A DNA stretch of 8,690 nucleotides from Flavipsychrobacter sp. (GTDB taxonomy: Bacteria; Bacteroidota; Bacteroidia; Chitinophagales; Chitinophagaceae), in assembly GCA_021156265.1 (NCBI GenBank), contig JAJNBR010000280.1, positions 1-8,690 of the forward strand, read 5' to 3'. Below, one piece after another: positions 1 to 6,581 of the stretch (positions are counted from its first letter, which is position 1; the number at the start of each line of letters is the position of its first letter). The notes beneath the pieces are model-generated. The model saw nothing but the letters and a program-made list of their open reading frames with translations, was not told the DNA's origin and did no database searches. Position numbers and translations under genes: made by a program.

Positions 1-507
1 CGAAAAGACCTGGACAGGCTTAAGCTGGTGGCCGACCGGTTTGGCAAAGTGGGCAGTACGCCTAAACTGGAGCAGGACGACCTTGTAGCGCGGTTGCGCA
101 ACATGGTGGGGTATATGCAAAAACGTGCTCCTAATAAGGTGGCCATTACCATGCATAGCGACAAGGAGAATATACCTGTGCTGTTGAGTGGTCCGCTGTT
201 TGACTGGGTGATAGAGAACCTGCTGCGCAATGCCCTGGATGCAATGGCGGGTAAAGGAAATATAGGCGTCCGGGTAACAGACCAGGAAGACCAGGTGTTG
301 GTAGATATTTCTGATGATGGCAAAGGCATACCCAAGCACCAGGTTGGTAAAATATTCAATCCCGGATTCACCACTAAAAAGCGTGGCTGGGGGCTGGGTC
401 TGTCACTGTCCAAGCGAATAGTTGAAAAATATCACCATGGCTCCCTGTATGTGAAGAGCAGTGAGGTCGGCAAAGGAACCACTTTCCGTATCATACTGCG
501 CAAGTAA
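1..507 (+). CDS. Sensor histidine kinase, C-terminal part (5' end outside the window)
   Basis: The reading frame is open from base 1 to the TAA at 505-507, giving 168 residues with no credible start, so the gene begins upstream. The visible part starts in what looks like the second helix of the dimerisation domain (RLKLVADRFGKVGSTP) and continues into a complete HATPase_c domain. The N box is ENLLRNALDAM (visible residues 72-82), the G1 box DDGKGI (105-110), the F box IFNPGFTTK (118-126), the G2 box GWGLGL (129-134) and the G3 box GKGT (158-161). The phospho-accepting His and any sensor or membrane domain lie off the left edge. By family knowledge it binds ATP and autophosphorylates to drive a response regulator; the signal and partner cannot be inferred. 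All ATP-binding motifs are intact, so it is probably active. A GTG at 28 is not the real start because the homologous frame continues through it. Confidence 0.93.
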   Translation, partial: RKDLDRLKLVADRFGKVGSTPKLEQDDLVARLRNMVGYMQKRAPNKVAITMHSDKENIPVLLSGPLFDWVIENLLRNALDAMAGKGNIGVRVTDQEDQVLVDISDDGKGIPKHQVGKIFNPGFTTKKRGWGLGLSLSKRIVEKYHHGSLYVKSSEVGKGTTFRIILRK

Positions 508-562
508 TTATATGTCTAAATTTTTGTTGCGGGATTAACTTTTAAATATTGGTTTTGCACCT

Positions 563-570
563 TACCTTTG
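563..570 (+). promoter_or_regulatory. Putative -7 promoter box (TAnnTTTG) of tRNA-Leu
   Basis: TACCTTTG matches the Bacteroidota -7 consensus TAnnTTTG exactly and ends 15 bases before the mature 5' end of tRNA-Leu, as expected for a short 5' leader. A -33 TTG is not evident at the usual distance; only an ACTTTT stretch at 538-543 lies there. The histidine kinase stop codon is about 55 bases upstream. Confidence 0.55.
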
Positions 571-585
571 CAATCCTTCAGAGAT

Positions 586-670
586 GCGGCGGTGGCGAAA
601 CTGGTAGACGCACTACTTTGAGGTGGTAGCGCCTGTCATGGGCGTGGGAGTTCGAATCTCCTCTGCCGCA
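586..670 (+). tRNA. tRNA-Leu (anticodon GAG)
   Basis: An 85-base class II tRNA. The acceptor stem is 586-592 paired with 663-669, with discriminator A at 670. The anticodon stem is 613-617 paired with 625-629, enclosing the 7-base loop TTGAGGT; anticodon GAG at 620-622 reads CUC/CUU leucine codons. A long variable arm (about 630-644) is typical of Leu. The T arm has the TTCGAAT loop with a 5-bp stem. CCA is not encoded; CTG follows the discriminator base. The D arm contains the GG of the D loop (CTGGTAGA). Confidence 0.97.
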
Positions 671-673
671 CTG

Positions 674-703
674 AATAAAGGCTGCCTTCCGGCAGCCTTT
701 ATT
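674..703. terminator. Bidirectional intrinsic terminator between tRNA-Leu and the convergent T9SS gene
   Basis: A perfect 13-bp stem (674-686 with 691-703) with a TTCC loop. The GC-rich core GGCTGCC/GGCAGCC is flanked by A/T runs on both sides, so it can terminate tRNA-Leu on the plus strand and the large secreted-protein gene, which ends at 727, on the minus strand. Confidence 0.88.
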
Positions 704-726
704 ATTTATCATTTTCAGCATCTTAT

Positions 727-3700
727 TTACCGTGCAATGATCACTGTGGCTTCCGCCACTTTCACCGACCCCGTTAAGGTAAGCCTGTATGTTCCGGCAG
801 GTAAAGATGCCGGCAACGTTGTCTGATGTGCTGACGTGCCGCTGTCGATCGTTAATGCTTCCTCATGTACCTGGCGCCCCATGATATCATACAGCCGCAG
901 TGAATAGGTGCCCGCAGTTATATTGTTAAGGTTTGATATCCTGACAAAATCGCGGGCTGGCTGCGGGTAAATCAGGATATTGTGAGGGTCTGCAACATCT
1001 TCTATATTGGCTGGCCACTGCACAATGTGCGCTGCAGAGGAGAACACGGTATTTGGCGAGGCGCAACTATCGGTACGTTTCACAAGTACAGCAACTGTAA
1101 ACCCATTTGCCAGTGCACTGTTGGTGTAAGTGGATGAAGTTGCACCTCCAACAGGATTGCCATTTACGTACCATTGGTATTGCGGTGCTGGTCCGCCATT
1201 CGTTACCGTAGCGGTGAAAGTTACTGCCTGGCCAGTCGTAATAACAATTCCCGGCGACGGAGAAATACTTACTGTTGGCGACTGTGTCGGATTGATATCG
1301 ATACTCAAGGAGTTGCTTGTTGCGCTTACAGGGTTAAGTCCGCAGGCTGATGAACGTGTCAGCTTGCACGTAACCGCATCACCCTGTGCGAGTGTCGTAG
1401 TGGTAAACACCGGGTTGTTGGCACCTGCTACGGGCGTGCCGTTAATGCTCCACTCGAATGCGTAAAGAACGCCGAAATTTATGGCGCTTGCCTGGAAGGT
1501 AACAGGGTCGCCTGCGCAAACGGCTGTTTTATCCGCTGTAATAGTAATAGATGGGGCCGGCCAGTTCACGTCATCAACGCGCAGTAAAGCTACGTCGCTC
1601 AGGCTGGTGCCGTTGCAGGCATTGCCCAGCACACAGCGGTAACGCGTACCATCAATTGAGACTGGTATGTTGGTAAGCTGCAGGGTATCGTCACTAACGC
1701 CGGAATAAGTAGCACCGGGTTGCAGGTTGTACCATCCTTGTCCGCTGTTGTACTGCCAGCGGTATGCAGTAACGCCGGTTCCTGTTGCGGTAAACATGAT
1801 ACTGGCGCCGGAGCAGATGACCGTGTCGCGCGGCTGCGATAACACAATGGCTGGTTGCGCGCAGTCGTATTTGTAGGCGTAAGCGGCTCCATCTGTGAAA
1901 GCGGTCAGCAATCTGTTGTTAAGTACCGCGAGAGTTGGATGCTCTCCCATCCATTTGGTAAAGGAACTGGCGCCCACGGTTTGCCAGCTCGAGCCTAAAA
2001 GTCGCTTTACAGTTGCATTAGCTACTGCTGTTACCGACCGGTCGCCATAAGACAGGTACAGACTGCCGTCGGGTGCGAATTGAATTTCCGGATTCATGAC
2101 GCGGGTAGGAGCCGCCGCGTCGGGAACCACGTCAACCCAGCTGTTACCGGCGGCATTAAACTTTTGCACCTTGGCAAGCTGTTGAGAGGTATTCGGGTAT
2201 GCGATATACGGAACGTCGGCCGTGTCGATTGCAAGATCGGGGTCGCCGTTGTAATAGGTCAAATTGGGAGTGTTAAAGAGACCGCCTAATGACTGCCAGG
2301 TAGTTCCGTTGAATTTGGAAACTTCAAAAACATAGAGATAATTAGGCGTGGTACTGACATGGCTTCCTGCAAGCATATGGAGCTCGCCCGCGCGGTTCGT
2401 CTTCAGACGTATATATTGAAAAACATAGCCGTATTGATATAAGGGAAGCTGTACCCATCCGGTGCCTGCATTTTTGTAAACCTGTACGCCGGAAGAGCCG
2501 TAAGGACGAAAAGCAGTGAACACTGTACCGGCCGCATCGATTGATAAAACAATATTTCCATAAGTACTGTCGCGGCGCGTAAACACCCATCCTGACGGCG
2601 TGAGGCGCCACAGGCTAAAAGAGTTGTAACTACCTGAGTCACGAAGGACTATCCATGGATTCCCGTCCGGATGCATGGCAATGTCAATTACTTCGCCTTT
2701 TAAGCCTCCTGCACCTGACTGACCGATAAGTGTCCATCCTGTATCGTATCTGTAGATATGCGAACTATAAGGGTTGCTCGAATAGTAATCGCGGGTGGTG
2801 ATGCCGTAAGCTTTTTTGCCATCGGGTGCGGCCACCAACTTTGTGCTGAATGTGTCGGGGCCGGCAACTATCCAGTTGCTACCATCAAAGCGGCGCACCA
2901 TAGCGGTATTAGGACTGAACATTCCGCCATTGGGTTCCGTGTTGCAAAACAGGTAAGTACCCTTAGTTGTGTCGATCTCGAGTTGTAGATTGTCGCTTGC
3001 ACCGGGCGAAAAATTTGCAGGTCCAACTGTCGTCCATGCTATACCGTTGAACTTGCGTACGGTAACACGCCGGTTTGCGTTGTTATCAGTATAAGCGACA
3101 AATGCTGTATCGCCTTTTATTGCCAGATCAGCTGTTTCTATACTTGCTCCGATAGCCGGAATCCCTGCTGAGATCCATACTGAACCGGTATAACGAAATA
3201 CTTCGGCGGTTGTGCCGCTGCTGTAGTATCTCACTAATACCTGCGGTAAACCGTTGCTGCCAATTGCCAGCCTGAGATCAATAATGCCTGCAGGTGAAAA
3301 GTTTGCTGTACCTACGAGCTGCCAGCTCATTCCATCCCACTTCTTGACTGTCACCTTACGGCTCGCCGGGCTATCTACATAAGCCACATAAGGTGTACCC
3401 GCCCCGTCTGTGACAATCTGCGTGCGTTCGGCAACACCCGGCGATACCGCCGATCCCACGTTCACCCACGAACTGCCGTTGAACATTGCGACAACCGCCT
3501 TACGGCCTACGCTATGGTCCTGGTACACTACATAAGGCACCTGCGCAGGGGTGGTTGCAATATCTATGTAATGAACGTAACCGGCCGAAAATGTGCGTGG
3601 GCCAACAGGTTGCCACGCCGTTGCGTTCCAGCGACGTACAGTTAACCTTTCCTCTACAGTGTTTGGTCCACTCCACATGTATTCACGGAACGCAAGGAAA

Positions 3701-3876
3701 AAACCGTTGCCCTTATCTGAAGTCATTGCGCGACTGTCCCCGAAAGCACCGCTAATGGCGCCCGGCTGGTTACCATCATCAGGTCCCGCTAACGTCCACG
3801 GCTGTGCACTCGCTGTGGTGGAAATGAATAGAGCCAAGGCTAAAAGCATGGCCAGGCGGGTTATAGTATAGCTCAT
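727..3876 (-). CDS. Large secreted protein: Trp-repeat (beta-propeller-like) region, Ig/PKD-like domains and T9SS type A sorting domain
   Basis: The protein has 1049 residues. Residues 1-24 form a signal peptide (Arg7, hydrophobic stretch LLALALF, ASA before Gln25). Residues 25-670 carry about 13 motifs of the form W-x-x-[VAL]-G, at W27, 88, 137, 185, 234, 281, 335, 381, 430, 474, 527, 580 and 631, spaced 44-61 and mostly 46-54 residues. Each is preceded by a [KR]-[WF]-[ND]-G-type strand and followed by a [VL]-x-Y-x-D-type strand, as in propeller blades. Three Ig/PKD-like domains follow: about 672-768 (Cys688, Cys748), 774-861 (Cys787, Cys837) and 867-952 (WYVNGNPVGG). The last 80 residues match the T9SS type A C-terminal domain: YPQPARDFV (970-978), LRLYDIMGRQV (993-1003) and LPAGTYRLTL (1025-1034). 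By family knowledge such proteins cross the outer membrane and are released or anchored on the cell surface. No catalytic motif was seen; binding or adhesion is inference. The ATG at 3876 fits the signal peptide. Confidence 0.92.
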   Translation of the reverse strand: MSYTITRLAMLLALALFISTTASAQPWTLAGPDDGNQPGAISGAFGDSRAMTSDKGNGFFLAFREYMWSGPNTVEERLTVRRWNATAWQPVGPRTFSAGYVHYIDIATTPAQVPYVVYQDHSVGRKAVVAMFNGSSWVNVGSAVSPGVAERTQIVTDGAGTPYVAYVDSPASRKVTVKKWDGMSWQLVGTANFSPAGIIDLRLAIGSNGLPQVLVRYYSSGTTAEVFRYTGSVWISAGIPAIGASIETADLAIKGDTAFVAYTDNNANRRVTVRKFNGIAWTTVGPANFSPGASDNLQLEIDTTKGTYLFCNTEPNGGMFSPNTAMVRRFDGSNWIVAGPDTFSTKLVAAPDGKKAYGITTRDYYSSNPYSSHIYRYDTGWTLIGQSGAGGLKGEVIDIAMHPDGNPWIVLRDSGSYNSFSLWRLTPSGWVFTRRDSTYGNIVLSIDAAGTVFTAFRPYGSSGVQVYKNAGTGWVQLPLYQYGYVFQYIRLKTNRAGELHMLAGSHVSTTPNYLYVFEVSKFNGTTWQSLGGLFNTPNLTYYNGDPDLAIDTADVPYIAYPNTSQQLAKVQKFNAAGNSWVDVVPDAAAPTRVMNPEIQFAPDGSLYLSYGDRSVTAVANATVKRLLGSSWQTVGASSFTKWMGEHPTLAVLNNRLLTAFTDGAAYAYKYDCAQPAIVLSQPRDTVICSGASIMFTATGTGVTAYRWQYNSGQGWYNLQPGATYSGVSDDTLQLTNIPVSIDGTRYRCVLGNACNGTSLSDVALLRVDDVNWPAPSITITADKTAVCAGDPVTFQASAINFGVLYAFEWSINGTPVAGANNPVFTTTTLAQGDAVTCKLTRSSACGLNPVSATSNSLSIDINPTQSPTVSISPSPGIVITTGQAVTFTATVTNGGPAPQYQWYVNGNPVGGATSSTYTNSALANGFTVAVLVKRTDSCASPNTVFSSAAHIVQWPANIEDVADPHNILIYPQPARDFVRISNLNNITAGTYSLRLYDIMGRQVHEEALTIDSGTSAHQTTLPASLPAGTYRLTLTGSVKVAEATVIIAR

Positions 3877-3895
3877 GTCCTATATAAATAGGGAG

Positions 3896-3903
3896 CAAAG
3901 ATA
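3896..3903 (-). promoter_or_regulatory. Putative -7 promoter box (TAnnTTTG) of the T9SS-protein gene
   Basis: On the minus strand this reads TATCTTTG, a full match to TAnnTTTG, with 19 bases between it and the ATG at 3876. That predicts a short leader of roughly 13-15 bases. No clear -33 TTG lies upstream. The 95-base gap to msrA shows no convincing terminator hairpin, so some read-through from msrA is possible. Confidence 0.5.
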
Positions 3904-3971
3904 TGGTATTAAAATAACTCATACGGCAGGATGGGAAAGCTTTTTGACGCCATTTGCCGCTTACATGGAGA

Positions 3972-4646
3972 CTATTTTTTGTCCTTCAATTTATCCTTAA
4001 ACACCTTTTGGAACTTTTCCAGTTTAGGCTTTACAACAAACACACAATAAGGCTGTGAGTTATTGTCGTTATAATAGTTCTGGTGGTAGTCTTCGGCTTT
4101 ATAAAATGCCATAGCCGGAGCTATCTGTGTCACTACCGGATCAGTGAAGGTTTTTTCCTCATTTAGCTTCTTCTTGTACTCTTCTGCTTTCTGTTTCTGC
4201 TCGGGATTATGGTAAAATATAGCAGATCGGTACTGCGTACCTACATCATTACCCTGGCGGTTGAGCTGGGTGGGGTCGTGAGCTATCCAGAAAGCTGCGA
4301 GCAGTTCGTCGTAGCTGATCTTAGAAGGGTTGTAATAGATATTGGCCACTTCAGCATGGCCTGTCGTGCCGGTACACACTTGCTTGTATGTTGGATTTTC
4401 AATAAGGCCGCCCATATAGCCGGACTCTACTTTTTCTACGCCCTCCAGCTGCTGAAACTGTGCCTCTACGCACCAGAAGCACCCGGCGCCAAAGGTGGCT
4501 GTTTGTAATTGGTTCTCGCTAGCAGCAGTTGAGGTATTGCTCATTTGGTCAAATGTTTTCGATTGTTCAAAGTTATTCTTCTGCGCGCAGGCCGAAAGCT
4601 GCACTGCAAAGAAAACCAATCCCAGCATTGTTTTTAGTTGATACAT
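3972..4646 (-). CDS. msrA: Peptide-methionine (S)-S-oxide reductase MsrA, lipoprotein form
   Basis: The 224-residue protein reduces the S-epimer of methionine sulfoxide in oxidised proteins. The catalytic motif GCFWC is at 55-59 (nucleophile Cys56) and is followed by E61. Further family landmarks are GYMGG (76-80), GHAEV (96-100), the DPTQLNRQGNDVGTQYRSAIF block (124-144) and DYHQNYY (186-192). Cys201 in the tail could serve as a resolving cysteine. The N-terminus is MYQLKTMLGLVFFAVQLSAC, a lipoprotein signal with lipobox LSAC and lipidation at Cys20. Residues 21-48 form a low-complexity Gln/Asn/Ser linker before the catalytic domain. It should therefore act in the cell envelope, repairing oxidised periplasmic proteins, rather than in the cytoplasm. 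No acidic residues follow Cys20, so a surface-export signal is not apparent. No msrB is adjacent. M7 is an alternative start that would lose the only lysine of the signal peptide. Confidence 0.95.
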   Translation of the reverse strand: MYQLKTMLGLVFFAVQLSACAQKNNFEQSKTFDQMSNTSTAASENQLQTATFGAGCFWCVEAQFQQLEGVEKVESGYMGGLIENPTYKQVCTGTTGHAEVANIYYNPSKISYDELLAAFWIAHDPTQLNRQGNDVGTQYRSAIFYHNPEQKQKAEEYKKKLNEEKTFTDPVVTQIAPAMAFYKAEDYHQNYYNDNNSQPYCVFVVKPKLEKFQKVFKDKLKDKK

Positions 4647-4652
4647 GCCTTA

Positions 4653-4660
4653 CAAATTTA
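4653..4660 (-). promoter_or_regulatory. Putative -7 promoter box (TAnnTTTG) of msrA
   Basis: Minus-strand TAAATTTG matches TAnnTTTG. Only 6 bases separate it from the ATG at 4646, so transcription would start at or almost at the start codon (leaderless or near-leaderless mRNA), unless translation starts at Met7 (about 4628). A -33 TTG is not obvious. Confidence 0.5.
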
Positions 4661-4692
4661 CCTTAAATACGAAGGTGGTTAACTAATGGATT

Positions 4693-4710
4693 TGTTATAG
4701 TGCCATAACA
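4693..4710. promoter_or_regulatory. Candidate operator: perfect inverted repeat upstream of msrA
   Basis: TGTTAT-N6-ATAACA is an 18-base perfect dyad whose centre is about 54 bases upstream of the predicted msrA transcription start. The half-site spacing resembles sites of dimeric regulators such as the Crp/Fnr family, but the half-sites do not match a consensus I can name. A 6-bp dyad in AT-rich DNA can occur by chance. Confidence 0.25.
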
Positions 4711-4760
4711 GCCTGTATTTAACATAGCGTTAGAAAATATATAGCCCCTTTGGAAAAAAC

Positions 4761-4792
4761 TTTTTGAAAATTCACCTGCTTATCTAATTTTG
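4761..4792 (+). promoter_or_regulatory. Promoter of tRNA-Ser (-33 TTTG, -7 TAnnTTTG)
   Basis: TTTTTG at 4761-4766 and TAATTTTG at 4785-4792 are separated by 18 bases, matching the Bacteroidota two-box promoter (TTTG, about 19 bases, TAnnTTTG). The -7 box ends 5 bases before the tRNA 5' end at 4798, so the primary transcript would have almost no leader. This is the best promoter in the window. Confidence 0.75.
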
Positions 4793-4797
4793 CGCCC

Positions 4798-4882
4798 GGA
4801 GAGATGGCAGAGCGGTCGAATGCGGCGGTCTTGAAAACCGTTGACCGTAACAGGTCCGGGGGTTCGAATCCCTCTCTCTCCG
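4798..4882 (+). tRNA. tRNA-Ser (anticodon TGA)
   Basis: An 85-base class II tRNA. The acceptor stem GGAGAGA (4798-4804) pairs with TCTCTCC (4875-4881), with discriminator G at 4882. The anticodon stem 4825-4829/4837-4841 encloses loop CTTGAAA; anticodon TGA (4832-4834) reads UCA serine codons. A long variable arm (GACCGTAACAGGTC) and a T arm with TTCGAAT and a 5-bp stem are present. CCA is not encoded. A decayed copy of its 3' half lies 462-463 bases downstream. Confidence 0.97.
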
Positions 4883-4891
4883 CCTTAAATT

Positions 4892-4920
4892 AAAAAGCCC
4901 CGGACCGCGGGGCTTTTTTT
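4892..4920 (+). terminator. Intrinsic terminator of tRNA-Ser
   Basis: The hairpin has AGCCCCG (4896-4902) paired with CGGGGCT (4908-4914) around a 5-base loop, followed by a run of seven T (4914-4920). A-T pairs extend the stem on the outside. It begins 10 bases after the mature tRNA end. Confidence 0.85.
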
Positions 4921-4936
4921 ATGGCTAAAACCTTAG

Positions 4937-5284
4937 AATGATATACATGAATCGAAAGGTTTATCTTTAGACTGGACAAGTGAGCATCTCACCATTTCGG
5001 GTTACAACGACGAGGTGGCCAAAGGCATTATAATTTCTGTTTTCGAGAAGAATATAAAAACTGGTACCTATCCGCTTACTGGAAAAAATATTGCGTGGTA
5101 CGATGACCTGAACGTAAGCACCAGGTACGGCTGGAAGGCAGATTCCACTCACACAGGAACTCTTACTATTAAGGTCGATGACGAAAATCGCCATGTCTCA
5201 GGCACTTTCTCCTTTGACGCTAAGTACGACCGCAATGACGATGTGGCAAGCGTCACTGGTGGCCGATTCTCCCTGAGGAAATAG
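4937..5284 (+). pseudogene. Headless DUF6252-like lipoprotein fragment
   Basis: The frame is open from just after a TAG (4934-4936) to the TAG at 5282-5284, 115 codons. Its C-terminal two thirds resemble the Bacteroidota DUF6252 lipoprotein family from memory: a hLTISGY strand, TGTYPLTGKNIAWYDD, GTLTIKVDD, HVSGTFSFDAKYD, and a closing VTGGRFSL before the stop. Family members normally have a lipoprotein signal peptide and an N-terminal strand region before this; here the frame runs back into the tRNA-Ser terminator and no signal peptide exists in any frame. No in-frame ATG precedes the domain; the first possible start is GTG at 5015, inside the domain and without a promoter box. The short ATG frame at 4921 stops after six codons. 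A truncated, probably untranslated remnant is the simplest reading. The coding pattern of the surviving part is still intact, so the loss may be recent or a short product may be made from 5015. Confidence 0.6.
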
Positions 5285-5291
5285 CAAATAT

Positions 5292-5333
5292 TCTTGAAAC
5301 CGCTGACAGTAACAGGTCCCGTGGGGCGAATCC
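5292..5333 (+). repeat. Decayed copy of the 3' half of tRNA-Ser(TGA), possible att-site relic
   Basis: Aligned with 4829-4871 of tRNA-Ser, this stretch shows about 36 identities in 43 columns with one deleted A. Identical blocks include TCTTGAAA (anticodon loop with the TGA anticodon), GTAACAGGTCC (variable arm) and CGAATCC (T loop/stem). The T-loop TTC is changed and the acceptor end beyond 5333 no longer pairs, so it cannot be a functional tRNA. The 5' half is absent; the DUF6252-like stop codon lies 7 bases before it. A partial 3' tRNA copy in direct orientation downstream of the intact gene is the pattern left by integration at a tRNA 3' end. Confidence 0.75.
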
Positions 5334-5346
5334 TCTTACGCTGTTT

Positions 5347-6579
5347 TTAATTTAAAGCAGTTGTCAGATCGTTGACAAAGTCCTCCAGGTGGTCAAGCTC
5401 CACGTGGTCCATTACTACAACCTTGCACCATTTCGGATTGTCGTGATCGTCCGGCACCAGTCCATATTTGCTTGCTAGTAGAGATGAAATATACCTGGCG
5501 TTTATCGTTACGATATTCAGGTTGGGGTGACGGTAAAAGTCAACCCCTGCTGCCGCCAGTTGTTTGCAGAACACTTCTGTTCGATATAGCAGCTTGTTTA
5601 TCTTCTCTTGCCATCCATACGGTCCATAGGTAACCAGGATCATCCATATAGCTATTGCATTTGCACCACCCCGGCTACCACTTAATGTGATATCCATGCC
5701 GTGGACATAGCTTGCCTCGTTGGTGTATACATACGGCATCAGACCTTTCCTTGCCAGGAAGATACCAGTACCATAAGGCGCCTGCAGCATTTTGTGTGCA
5801 TCGAGCGTAATGGATGAAATATGTGGGTTGGAAAAATTGATCTTGCTATTCGAGCAGCTAAACGGGTAAATAAAACCACCGAAGGCGCCATCGACATGAA
5901 GTTTAAATTCTCGTCCGTGTTTGGCCAGGCAGTCAGCATACAACTCAGGATCGTCTACACTGCCAAACATGGTGGTGGCCATGTTTGAGATCACGATAAA
6001 ATATTTTACTCCTTTTTCAACTGCTTTATCCAGTGTTTCATTTATTGCTTCTGCTGATATTTCGCGTGTTGTTTCGTCAACTGCTACCGGGTACCAGTTG
6101 ATGTGCAGCAGGTTCGCTGCTTTGGCTATCGAGTAGTGTGTATCGGATGAGCTGATTATGGCTATTTCATCATGACTTGCACTATGTTGCGAAATGAAGT
6201 AATTACGATATATCCATATCGCCTGTATGTTGGCTTCAGTGCCACCCGCGGCGATATACCCATCACAGCTCTGCTCTTCGGCTTTGAACAGGTCAACACA
6301 CAACAGCTCTATTACTTCACGCTCAATATCCTGCGTGCCTCTGAAAAATTCTTCCGATTCACCCAGTGTGTGGCAACCAATGTGATTAGGATTTTGAACA
6401 TACGCACGTAACCACGGCGCTTCTTTCAGAAAGCTGGCCTGTTCGTAGAAAACCACAGGATCGAGTTTGGATGCGGGAACACCCAGCGATATCTTTTGCT
6501 TGTAATCTATCGTGTCAGTCAATGCTGCGCTGATACGCTCGTCTTGCTCAGCATGACTAAGTCTCTTCCAATATTTCAT
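5347..6579 (-). CDS. Group II PLP-dependent amino-acid decarboxylase family protein
   Basis: The 410-residue protein has the fold-type I PLP enzyme motifs of the group II decarboxylases (glutamate, tyrosine, aspartate and aromatic amino-acid decarboxylases, including MfnA-like enzymes). Visible motifs are AGGTEAN (111-117, phosphate binding), DTHYS (146-150) with His148 in the position that stacks on the cofactor ring, HVDGAFGG (228-235) with Asp230 contacting the pyridine nitrogen and Ala232 below the ring, LDAHKM (259-264) with Lys263 as the Schiff-base lysine, and SGSRGGANAIAIW (300-312). All cofactor residues are present, so it should be active. The substrate cannot be read from sequence, and automated pipelines may call it an aminotransferase-family protein. 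It starts 2 bases after the stop of the CoA-transferase gene and is the second gene of that operon. Its stop lies 13 bases from the tRNA-Ser remnant, and no clear terminator is visible. Confidence 0.88.
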   Translation of the reverse strand: MKYWKRLSHAEQDERISAALTDTIDYKQKISLGVPASKLDPVVFYEQASFLKEAPWLRAYVQNPNHIGCHTLGESEEFFRGTQDIEREVIELLCVDLFKAEEQSCDGYIAAGGTEANIQAIWIYRNYFISQHSASHDEIAIISSSDTHYSIAKAANLLHINWYPVAVDETTREISAEAINETLDKAVEKGVKYFIVISNMATTMFGSVDDPELYADCLAKHGREFKLHVDGAFGGFIYPFSCSNSKINFSNPHISSITLDAHKMLQAPYGTGIFLARKGLMPYVYTNEASYVHGMDITLSGSRGGANAIAIWMILVTYGPYGWQEKINKLLYRTEVFCKQLAAAGVDFYRHPNLNIVTINARYISSLLASKYGLVPDDHDNPKWCKVVVMDHVELDHLEDFVNDLTTALN

Positions 6580-6581
6580 TG

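Noticed and set aside
1599..1892. Other long open frames inside the 727-3876 gene on both strands (for example 1599-1892 and 2342-2642 minus, 1130-1465 and 3486-3871 plus)
   Set aside because: They are out-of-frame shadows of a gene with clear signal peptide, domains and T9SS tail.
3877..3971. Possible terminator for msrA in the gap before the T9SS gene
   Set aside because: Only a short AAAGCTTT palindrome and weak GC pairings are present; no hairpin with a T run was found.
4921..4941. ATG right after the tRNA-Ser terminator as a start for the DUF6252-like gene
   Set aside because: It is in another frame and stops after six codons. Joining it to the domain would need a frameshift that cannot be demonstrated here.
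4967..5194. Minus-strand 75-codon open frame
   Set aside because: It lies antisense to the DUF6252-like frame, shows no family features and has no promoter box; the plus-strand frame carries the recognisable motifs.
5341..5360. Extension of the tRNA-Ser repeat beyond the tRNA 3' end (TTAATTTAAAGC versus TTAAATTAAAAAGC)
   Set aside because: The similarity is low-complexity A/T sequence, and this stretch encodes the end of the decarboxylase, so it is not counted as part of the repeat.
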